Shown here one piece after another: positions 54,801-64,000 of a stretch of DNA of 64,000 nucleotides. Origin of the DNA: Neofusicoccum parvum (Eukaryota; Ascomycota; Dothideomycetes; Botryosphaeriales; Botryosphaeriaceae). The stretch covers positions 1,736,001 to 1,800,000 of the forward strand of contig CP087217.1 in NCBI GenBank assembly GCA_020912385.1. Reading direction: 5' to 3'. Within the stretch, counting starts at the first letter, position 1. Each line of letters starts with the position of its first letter. Under the pieces are notes generated by a model. That model was not told where the DNA came from. It ran no database searches and saw only the letters and a list, made by a program, of their open reading frames with translations. The position numbers and the translations under genes are program-made.

Positions 54801-57472
54801 TGACTTCCCCGATGACATCCGCGTAGATACCTGGGTCGGCAAAGGTACTCAAGTGTCCGCCTCGTTCGACCCCCTTCTTGCCAAGATCGTTGTCCATGCA
54901 GAGACCAGACCTTTAGCAATTGAGAAGCTTTGCAACGCCCTTGACAGAACAAGGATCCACGGCGTCGAAACAAATGTTGAGTACCTCAGGCATGTGTGTC
55001 GAAGTGATGCATTTGTAGCCGGGACATACACGACCAGATTTCTTGGCGATTTCGAATTTCACCCCCCGGCGTTCGAGATTCTTGCTCCAGGAGCTCTCAC
55101 GACAGTCCAGGACTATCCAGGAAGGCTGGGATACTGGCATGTCGGGATACCACCCTCAGGGCCTATGGACAGCTATGGGTTTCGTCTCGCAAACAGAATC
55201 GTGGGGAATGAAGAGAGTGCTGCAGGCTTAGAGTGCACTTCTCAAGGACCTCGCCTGCTTTTCCATCACGATGCTACAATCGCCATTGCTGGGTCACGGT
55301 GCAGCCCCACTGTCAATGGCCTCAGTATGCCGATGATGAAACCTGTGCAGGTATTCGCTGGGGATACGGTGGCTCTGGGGAAGGCGGAAGGAGGCATGAG
55401 AATGTACCTTGCGGTAAGAGGAGGCGTCCTGGTTCCAAAGAGGTTTGGATCCCGGTCGACATTCCTAATCGGCAAGATGGGCGGACATCTTGGCAGACAA
55501 TTGCGTGCCGGCGACATTCTACCTTTTAACCCGCCAAGGAATGCGGTTGGTCCTGTTCAAGCCCTGACCGGACCGGATATCAAGTCCCACGAGTTCCCAT
55601 GGCTGGACTTTGATGGCACGTGGACGCTTCGCGTCATCCCCGGACCCCACGGCTTTCCCGATTTCTTTGAAGAACGGTCGTTCAGGGAGCTTTTCTCGCA
55701 TCAGCATTGGAAAGTTCACCACAACAGTGACCGGAGTGGAGTGCGCTTAGTTGGTCCGCACCCTGAATGGGCCAGAACATCTGGTGGAAAAGCTGGTCTG
55801 CATCCGTCCAATATTCACGACGGGCCTTACTCCATCGGGACGATTAGCTTCACTGGCGACGACGCTGTCATTCTTACCTGCGATGGGCCCAGTCTCGGGG
55901 GGTTCGTGTGCTTCGCAACGGTCATCACCGCCGATCTTTGGAAGCTGGGTCAGATGAAACCTGGCAACCGGATACAGCTGCGCCCCGCATCAATCACTCA
56001 AGCGCTGCAAGCTGAAGGCGAGCTTACTGAGTCTGTGCGATCTCTATCTAAGCTGCAATCCGACTACACTTCAAGCCAGCTTTCTGAGCCTATCATCCTG
56101 GACATTGGTTCTGGAGAAGACCGAAGAGTATACCGCCAGGCCGGTGATTCCGCCCTCTTGGTCGAGCTCGGCACCGGTGAGTTCAATATACGGTGCAGCC
56201 TCCGTCTGTTCAGTATCCTCAAGCGCCATCGTGACCAATTTCTCGTTGGTGTTCACGAAATCACCGCTGGCGTGCGATCCCTCCACGTACAGTACACCTC
56301 CGATCTGTTCACCCCACAGGAAATCGTCGCCACCATCGAAAAGCATTGCTCCTCCCCATCCTGGTCCTCCTCGGACTCCGCGACCATCCCATACGGCCTC
56401 CCCACTCAAATCCCCTCCCGCATCATCCACCTCCCCATCGCCTTCGACCACCCCACCACCCTCGCCGCCACCGACCGCTACACGCGCACCGTCCGCGCCT
56501 CGGCCCCCTACCTCCCATCGAACACGGAGTTCCTACGCCGGCTCAACGGGCTCCCGTCGGCTGCGGCGCTGCGGGCGGTCATCACGGCGGCCGACTTCCT
56601 GGTGCTCGGGCTGGGCGACGTCTTCTGCGGGTCGCCGTGCGCGATCCCGCTGGACCCGCGGCACCGGCTGGCGGGGGCCAAGTACGCGCCGCCGCGCAGC
56701 TTCACGCCCGAGGGCACGGTGGGGCTGGGCGGGCAGTACCTGTGCGTGTACGCGGTGGACGGGCCGGGCGGGTACCAGATGGTGGGGCGGACGGTGCGGG
56801 CGTGGACGGCGGGGGGGCAGGAGGAGCCGCGGCCGTGGCGCTTCGAGCTGTTCGACCGCGTCCGCTTCCACGAGGTCGAGCCGGCCGTGCTGGACGCGGC
56901 GAGGGCCGCCGGCCCCGCCGCCGAGGAGCGCCTCGTGCGCGTCGAGGACCGCGCGCTGCTGGACGTCGCCGCGTACGAGCGCTGGCTCGCCGCGATCGCG
57001 GACGATGTCGAGACCGTCGTCGCCGAGAGGGAGCGCCGCGCGCTGCAGGTGCTGGGGTCCGCGAGCGACGCCTGCTGGAGGGAGGGCGGCGCGGCGGAGG
57101 GCGTCGCCGCGGCGGCGGATGACGCGCGGAGCGTGGAAGAGGAGGGCTTGGTCGCGGTCGAGAGTCCAGTCACGGGCAAGTGCTGGAAGTGGGGCGTGGA
57201 GGAGGGGGGCGTCGTCGCCGCCGGCCATGCGATTGTGAGTTTTTTGCCTGTCGGAAAAGGAGCGCCGTCGCTGGCGTCTTGAGACTCTTCCCCCGACTCC
57301 CTACTCGATCTCGGCTGACATTGTGAGGGACAGATATGTGTGGAGTCGATGAAGATGGAGATGAAGGTCTGTTCGCCGAGCGATGGTCGGTGTGTTCGCA
57401 TACTGGCTAAACCGGGGGGTTTTGTGGAGGCCGGTGAGGTTGTGGCGTATATCAAGCCTTCGTCTGTGTAGT
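51883..57472 (+). CDS. DUR1,2: urea amidolyase (allophanate hydrolase + urea carboxylase fusion), frameshift in the biotinyl tail
   Basis: ATP- and biotin-dependent breakdown of urea to allophanate, then to ammonia and CO2, in the cytosol. The start is the ATG at 51883 (MSTPGSDAIPL). Exon 1 (51883-57234, 1,784 codons) joins at 57334. Domains: amidase-type allophanate hydrolase (catalytic Lys in VAVKDNIDVAG near 70; GGSSSGSA near 150; TDTAGSGR); linker domain to about 610; biotin carboxylase (VLIANRGEIAVRI, STGGGGGVGL, HIEVQIIGDG, EANTRLQVEHPVTE); KipA-type (GPMDSYGFRLANRIVGN) and KipI-type (RQAGDSALLVELG) domains; biotinyl motif ESMKMEM with Lys at about 1,791. The sequence as given then shifts frame in a G6T5 run (57414-57424) and stops at 57438. 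Removing one base restores FVEAGEVVAYIKPSSV to 57472. Confidence 0.93.
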
Positions 57473-59057
57473 AGCACATGCTAGTCGTGTTTGCTCTGTG
57501 AGGGCAACGTTTGAGGGGAAGAGATAGTTATGACTTATGGCCATGGCTCTGTTCTGGGACACGGCTTTGCAAAGGCAAGATAGGGTGGTAGAAACAATAC
57601 TAGCATTGAATAGGTGCTCCTCTTAAAATTAGCCTACCATACATTCAATATCTAATTCTACACGCGTGAAACGGATACTGATGTATTTCAAGTAACCACA
57701 CCATACTTATTGCCAAGTTCAGCGTGCCGACGAAACCCACCCCTCCAAACGCTCCACCAACCCTTTCCCCACGCAAACGGGCAACCATGCATCCAAGCTT
57801 GCCTCTCGCCTTCCTCCGCCATCTCCCATTCCCCAACCCCCCACCCAAGAGCCAAGCAGTCCCCCAGGACCGCCCCGCCCCGACCCGACCCGACCCCAGA
57901 CGACCTTTTCCCAACCGACAGACACCCGGCAACCCTTGTCTGGACCGCGTCCTCCTCCCCACGCCGCACCGCCCGTCGGGCCGCGGCACGCAGATGCCCT
58001 CGAACCTCGTCGTGCCGCCGCCGCCGTCCGCTTGGCTCGGGAGCGTGTGGGTTGGAGCGGCGCGCCGGAGAACGGGCTGTTGCGGCGCGGTTCGGGGGGG
58101 CGGGGGGGCGGGCAGGCGAGGCGGGAGGCGAGCGAGGGGTGGGTGGCTGTGGGAGGGAGGGCGGGGAACGTGGGGGGTCTGGCCGGTGGTGGTGAGGTTG
58201 GTGGGTGCGTTGCCGGGGCCGTGGCGGTTTGGGGGGATGGTGGATGTGGAGGGGAGGCTGGGGCTCGAGGTGCCGATGAGGTGGTTGAGGGAGATGTGCG
58301 GAGGCGGGACGGGCTGGAGGGAGGTGCGGCCGCTGGGGACAGCGTTTGAGAGTGCTGGGGTGGTCGGATGATGGTTTTGGGGGTGAGCTGGATGTCTTGC
58401 CGAGTGTGGATGAAGATGGCTGGGTTGCTGGTAGGGTGGTGGAGGCGGGTTGCGACACTGGCGGAAGATGCGCCTGCTACTTGCTCCAGAGCGAGGGTCC
58501 CACTTGAATGAGAAGCAGGAAGTGGTAGAGTAAATGCTCTGGACTAGACTAAAGAACGAAACTAGGCAGAAAAAGACCCGTAGAAGCTACAAATCTACGC
58601 TTTCCACCTTCATCGCCTGTTCATAGTGCAGATGGAGTCCGGTTAATTTCTACGAACAGCTCCATGGAGCTAGAATACTGATCCAGACCGGTTCGCTTTG
58701 ATCATCCACGCATAGCTTCGTCTATGATGATAGCCCAGCTGGTCATAATCATACAGATAGTCACTAACCATTAGTAGCCACTGAGAAGTCAACGACCGCA
58801 ATCATTATGCCTTTATTCCTTCACAGCCAACGCAATCCGTATCTAAATACTCCCCGATGTATCTTATATTTACCCGTACGAAGGCAGAATAACATGTTCC
58901 CTGTACACAGACTATGCGTCATCCTTAAGTATCTACCGCACGTCTTGCCAACAAGGCCAAGAAACCGACAGCAAGCTCGTCTGCCACATCTTCTGATTGA
59001 TCAGGCTATCGCAGGAACCCTAAATCGTCCAAATAGTTCAGCTCAAAGTATGCCGTT
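57473..59057. other. downstream region of urea amidolyase, no convincing gene
   Basis: 57.65-58.46 kb is strongly C-rich on plus then G-rich, giving long overlapping Pro/Arg/His frames in four frames (up to 256 codons). None has a motif, and composition alone explains them. The rest has short frames only, including one plus frame of 141 codons (58807-59232) without recognisable features. Confidence 0.55.
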
Positions 59058-60215
59058 TCTAATCTCCTACTGGCCACCTGCACTTGGATTGTTCTCCTAC
59101 AGCTTCTTGATAGGCAACAAGATCACAATTTCCGTGGTCGGTGATGAGTTTATGATAATGGTGGATCGCGGTCCGTGGATTGCCTTCCCTGGACCGCGAT
59201 CCACGCGCCTGCCCATGGATTTCGATCCATAACCCTACTGTTATGTATCCCGTTCCCTGACACTTCTCACACGCTCTCTTCGATAGAGCTGGCAGCAAGC
59301 GCCGGGATCTTCTCCATCATCTTCATGAATGTGGTATCATCCAAATAACCATCAAGGTTCTTCTCTGCGATATCTCATGGAAAGCCACAGAGCGTGATTT
59401 TTGTGGAAAGTGTGGACCCGTAGATCTCCCAGGTGGTCTTCACGGAGAACGTCGCCTTACTGAGGTCGCCATCGTCGCTGCTCGTGGACTCTCCGAAGCA
59501 CTGCAACCACACTCTTGAGCTCTGGCCACTGGCATATTTGTCCAATAGTGTAGGCTTAGACGTGGAGTATGGCCTCGAGAGTGGCGAGGTAGGTAGTGAC
59601 CGCAATGTACGAAACACCGTAGAGAGGTTAGGTGCGGCGTGAGTGGCGGCGGACGGATCGATTTCGAGCGTTATGATGTCGTTAGAATCTCGCGTAATGC
59701 ACTACAGCGTTGATAATTAGCGGTGGAGTATTTCTTGAAGCGCGGACTGGCAGGCCAAGGCGCATCTGTCCCATGTGGCCGTTCGATTCCGAGCGGATGG
59801 ACACGTACTTCAGGGTGCCCATGGCAAAGACGTGGCATAGAGGCCTCGCAGCCGGCTCTGTAGGAACACTTTTCAGTGGTTCGTTATCATGATCTTTTGA
59901 TGGATTTTGGGTCGGAGAAGCGCGAATGGGCGATCCAAAAGTCCTGAGCTGATGATCTCCTTCCGTCCGAGAGAATGATAGCCGAAGCAGAGAACGCGAA
60001 CTTCTCGCAAATCGATCGTTCGTCTTTCGCGTTGACTGCATCGCCGAGAAAAAACGGCATAACGATGATAGTTGAACTCAAAAGGGATTTCTACCGTGTG
60101 AAGAGTAATCTGTGGTGGTGAGGGGCGACATGGCTTCGTGAGGATGTTGGTCATAGTAGGGAAGAGGCCCGCTGAATAGAAACAGCAGACAAATTGAAGA
60201 CTGGCGCCGGTCATG
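59058..60215 (-). pseudogene. possible decayed coding region
   Basis: On minus, several adjacent protein-like segments lie in different frames: MTGASLQFVCCFYSAG... (from 60215), FFLGDAVNAKDERSICEKF..., a segment with GTLKYVSIRSESNGHMGQM, one with FRTLRSLPTSPLSRPYSTS and TTWEIYGSTLSTKITLCGF, and finally TTFMKMMEKIPALAASSIEE. Some joins lack clear introns. This could be a gene broken by frameshifts or a multi-intron gene I cannot resolve. No family recognised. Confidence 0.3.
59161..59204. repeat. perfect 14-bp inverted repeat
   Basis: GTGGATCGCGGTCC (59161-59174) and its exact complement GGACCGCGATCCAC (59191-59204) flank a 16-nt loop. The stem is GC-rich and uninterrupted. Confidence 0.85.
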
Positions 60216-63200
60216 GTCACAACTCATGCAAGGCAACTTATAAAATGCAGTATGCAGCTTCTTTAGATGTAGAGATATAAACTAAGAGAGTATCGGACAT
60301 ACAACGGGCTCCATCTCTCTTCGTTGAATTTTTTTCGTTCGCGATAAGTCTATATAATGCTAGAAAATAGACCCGAAGTCTAGTAACCAAGACATAAAGC
60401 CTCATCACATACAAATGGTTTGAACGAAGTTCACATATCTCTTACCGCACGTACAGTCTTATTAGAATGCTATAGCAGACTTGTCTTGCAGTTTTGCAGT
60501 ATGGTAGAAATGTTCACAGTTCTAGCTACGATGCCGGATTTGACTGCTACAGCATCTTCTAGCCCTTGAGAATTTAATATCACGTATCTCAGCTATTCGG
60601 ATCATATCACTATCTATTGTCACCGCAAGATGCACGCTCTAAGAGGCCAACCTGTTCACAAGGAGAGCTCACTTGTCATGTAGAGTTCCACTATAAGACG
60701 GTACGGACCTCTAGATCAGACGATCTCACGACTTCACGATACCAATCGTTTGGCTAGGTATTAGTGCAAATAGGCGTATACGCTACTTGCGATTGTGAAA
60801 CACGTCCAAAATGCAGTAGTCTACTTGACTATACTAGCGGAAGCACCCATCGCCTCATGGCGGCAGACCGTCCGAAACGAAATCATGCCGCTGCCGCGCG
60901 GAACCGCAGCTCGTATCTCGGGCCGGCACTCACAAAAATCCCCGGTATTCTCAAACGTCAGGAAAAAGCACGATCGAACCCGCCGGACCGCTTCCCAAGT
61001 TGTCGACCCACGACGCACCGTCATTGCTTTTGAGCTGCAGCTCAGTGGCTCGGCACGGACTCCGATGGGACGTTCCATCCGGCTCGATCCAGCGCGAGCG
61101 TCCTAGCCCGGAGGTTGGGCAGAAAGCGGGATCAAGCTGAGGAAAAAGCAAACCCAACGCTACCTGTGTAGACGCAGCCGATCCCGCGCTGCCGCGAACC
61201 TAGCGCCTGCACGCGCGTGCCCAATCAGCCCGCCCCCCCGCGGCGCTGAAGAAAACCTGCTCCTGCCGCTAAGCCTTGGAGTCGTTACTTTTTTAGCGCA
61301 TCTCTGCAGTCACGACGTCGTCCGCGGCGGGCTCGGTTGGCCCTACGTCGAGGGCGAGATCTCTGGCAGGCACCAGGCGCAGAGCACGCACGGCGGCCCG
61401 GCGAGCCCAGAACATGGCCCCACAGCCCCTCCGCCTTCTCTGCTGCCGTCGAGCGCTACCGCGGCACGACTGCAACCTGTGGCCCAACCAGGTGGAGCGG
61501 CGCGTGTGGCTTGGAGGACGGGTGACGACGAACGCGTCCCGGCCAAGCTGAGACTTGGTGTTTTATTGATACTGCCTGCATGCTATAATTGCAAGTCGTT
61601 ATTTTACCCAAGCGCGGAGCAGTTCGTTTGCGTCGGATGAGTGCTCCAGACCGTGTGGGGGCGGCCGGCATGGTGGAAGTCCCGCGCCAGGACTCCTGAT
61701 TGGCCGTCGTCGACGACGCCACCAGGGACGTTCGAGATTGATTGAGCAGCTCGTGTGGGCGAGAGTGCGGTTTGCGGACCGAGGCCCTGTTCGTCAAGTG
61801 GCCACCGTTGCTCTGCTCGAGATTGATTTCAAATGCCGGTGCTGTGGGAGCGCCGACGATGAGGGCGCGGGGCGGCTGAGAAGCTTCGCGCATGTCCCCA
61901 GAAAAAATTGGCTGATGGATCAGCCGCTACGTTCCAGCCATGAGCGAGAGCCGGAAGTATATTTGCCTCGAGTCGGTTTTGTCATCCAGCGGCGGCTGCC
62001 GAGTTGTTTATGCGGCCGTGAGATACGAGTACACTTTCTTGGACCCTTTCATGCTGCATCGGATCGTTGGCGATTTGCTCCTGCGCAGACGAGAAATACG
62101 CCGCCTTGGCGGAAAAGGCAGATCAAAGGCGGCCAGGCTCAGGCACAGGGCGCAGCAGCAGACGACAAGACGTAGCAGCAACACCTGGGAAAAAGCCACG
62201 CACGGCACGGCCAAGCAGCGCCGCCTGCTGCTAGAGCGTTCGCATGCAGGAGATGCGCGGGCAAGGCGTACACGATCTCGATAATGACCTACATCCTCGC
62301 CCCCAGCTGATGACGTGACTCCCCTCCATGGTCGGATCCTTCCTGCTGCTCCTTGCGGCAAGCAACCACCGCTGCCGTTTCCGTCCGGCGAGGGCTACAG
62401 CTGCACGACAGACGAAGGACCCGCCTGACAGCTCCCTTATTCCCGCCGCCCCCCATCCAACTCTAATCCAGGCTGGTCATGGTGTTGATGACGAGGGCTC
62501 GTGCGGCACGGCAGAGGAGCATACTTTAGCCTCCTTCTTTCTCTTTCTGCTACCATACCATCATGCCCACTCCTGCAGCAGTCGAAAGCTTCTGGCATGA
62601 TCCCCGCTCAGCCCGCATTTTCAGGCGACCCCAGGTTCTGGGCCAGCTGCGTTGAGAAACTGCAGGAGAAAGGAGGCAAAATCACATGCTGCAACTTCTC
62701 GAACTCTGATCTGTCGGTGCCGGCCTGACTTCTCTCCACATCCCGCCGCTACCACCACCAACACTCACTTTTCGTCTGAGCGTCTTGTGTCTCTGACTTG
62801 CCCCATCACATCACACCGTCGCTGACGACTCATTGTTCACTCGACGAGAAACACACCTACTGCACATGCCTCATCGCATTTCCCCTTTCGAGTAGTAAAT
62901 CCGTAGCCAGCAGACGGTGGTCATCCCGGCCGCTCGAGAGGCCGCGACCGCGGCCGCTTCCTCCGCCATTTAGGCTTTCTGACTCCCTCCAAACCGCTCC
63001 GACAGCTTGGCTGCGTCGCCCGACGTCAGACCGCCCGTCGTGCACCGATGATATCATCGCAGCTCTCGCCTGCGGTACGGGCCCCCAACGCGTGTACTCA
63101 CGCGCGCGGACGAGGAGCCTTTTGCCTTTGGACGCGAGCTGCGGTTACGGGGGCGGGCGTGGGCAATCTACGTTGGCGGCACGGCAGCGTGGCTGGCCAA

Positions 63201-64000
63201 GGTTCTGGCTCTCTTGCTATTTTTTTTCACAGCTGGCTAAATTTGGAGCATCTCGAGCGCGGAGGGGGAGGGGGGGCACAGCTGGACCCGCTGCCGCCGC
63301 CGTCGCTTGCATGCCGGGCTGGCTGTGCCATGCTTCGGACGGGTCGGCTCGGACGTGCTCAGATTTCCGATACAGCTCATGCCCCCCCAGCCGCCGCTGG
63401 GTTGATGATGCACGGCACGGGCAGGCTGTGAGCCCAGAGCGCGTGTATCGTACGGCTTGGAGTGCGGTACTGTAAGAAAACATGCAGGTGCTCGCGCTTG
63501 CGTGTCCGTGCCGTATCTGTGTCTCTATGTGTGCCGGATTGTACAGGTGGCTGTGTTGGACGGTAGATGCCATACGAAGTGCGTGCGTGCAGTGCGTGCG
63601 GTGCGGTGCAGTTGGGGCGGGCTTGCATAGAATATGACGCTGTGTAGCAGTCGCACAGCGAGAGAATGTACGAGGGGCTGCGGCATTCAGGTCGCCGCCG
63701 GTCTGTTCGCCGCCGCCGCTCGGATATCGAAAAACAAAGAGCCCGACCGGTCCGGTGGGGTAAGGTGTGGCGACCCGAGAAACAAAGTAAACAGGATGAC
63801 AGGATCAGCTCTCGTCCCCCTTCTCTCGATCGGGGCTGGCAGGTGGCCAAGGGGGAGCGAGGAAAAGGGTCAGCATGGATGGACGGAGGCTGGAAAAAGG
63901 GAGGTGGTGTGGGGATGGCTGAGTATCCGTCAGGCTGGGTATACTATTGCCTTTACCGTGAGACTGGTCGGTGAGCTTTTAGCTATTCCGCTGACACTAG
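60216..64000. other. 3.8-kb stretch with no convincing gene, AT-rich then GC-rich
   Basis: 60240-60760 is clearly AT-rich with many TATA-like words and no frame of note. From about 61150 to the end it is GC-rich with overlapping Arg/Ser/Pro frames (up to 225 codons) on both strands but no motif. Features seen are poly-T near 63221-63228, a CA/TG-rich tract near 63480-63600, and C/T-rich leader-like sequence near 62737-62880. It may be the upstream region of a gene beyond the window. Confidence 0.55.

Noticed and set aside
57645..58458. Pro/His/Arg-rich frames of up to 256 codons on both strands
   Set aside because: Four overlapping frames from strand-asymmetric C-rich DNA; none has a signal peptide, motif or plausible exon structure.
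62798..63475. 225-codon plus frame near the right edge
   Set aside because: Arg/Ser/Pro-rich, overlaps frames in two other phases, no motif; C/T-rich leader-like start is more like untranslated sequence.

Overview
This window looks like nuclear DNA of a filamentous ascomycete (Pezizomycotina; a Dothideomycete is possible but not demonstrated). The genes are split by short GT-AG introns, mostly about 48-110 nt. Several genes are typical of such fungi: DUR3 urea permease, fused urea amidolyase, a Whi3-type RNA-binding protein, a tail-anchored Inp54-type phosphatase, a fucose-lectin-like membrane protein and BTB paralogues. About 22 protein genes can be supported. I recognised no rRNA, tRNA, CRISPR array or transposon.

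Layout. 1-4.0 kb: mitochondrial ribosomal protein mS45 (3' end off the window), a possible orphan exon, and a Whi3-like two-RRM protein, all on minus. 4.0-12.3 kb: an 8.2-kb stretch with no convincing gene, upstream of the Whi3-like gene. 12.3-25.4 kb: housekeeping block with a GlcNAc-induced-protein-1-like (DUF3605) gene divergent from NADH-cytochrome b5 reductase, a CCDC97/DUF2052 protein, a membrane-bound spermidine-synthase-like protein, an Inp54-like phosphoinositide 5-phosphatase, a mitochondrially targeted SDR, and a zinc-finger protein with eleven pentapeptide repeats. 26.5-29.5 kb: two neighbouring paralogues sharing a C-terminal six-cysteine domain I cannot name. 30.8-34.5 kb: a GABA/choline-type permease and a secreted Gly/Leu/Pro-rich protein cut by Kex2-type sites. 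34.9-38.4 kb: a 1,171-residue fungal-specific zinc-finger protein.

39-48.6 kb: a fucose-lectin-like type II membrane protein, a secreted GH79-type glycosidase, a secreted sulfatase divergent from it, and two tandem BTB paralogues. The GH79/sulfatase pair suggests joint attack on sulfated or glucuronidated glycans. 49-57.5 kb: a urea-utilisation pair, DUR3 (minus) and DUR1,2 (plus), sharing a 660-bp promoter with five GATA-type motifs. Imported urea would be carboxylated and hydrolysed to ammonia and CO2. 57.5-64 kb: no convincing gene; it holds a possible decayed coding region, a 14-bp perfect inverted repeat and an AT-rich patch.

Many terminal exons and splice sites were worked out by hand and differ from simple ORF boundaries. 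Two genes (urea amidolyase and the lectin-like protein) appear to carry a one-base frameshift near the 3' end, either a sequencing error or real damage.
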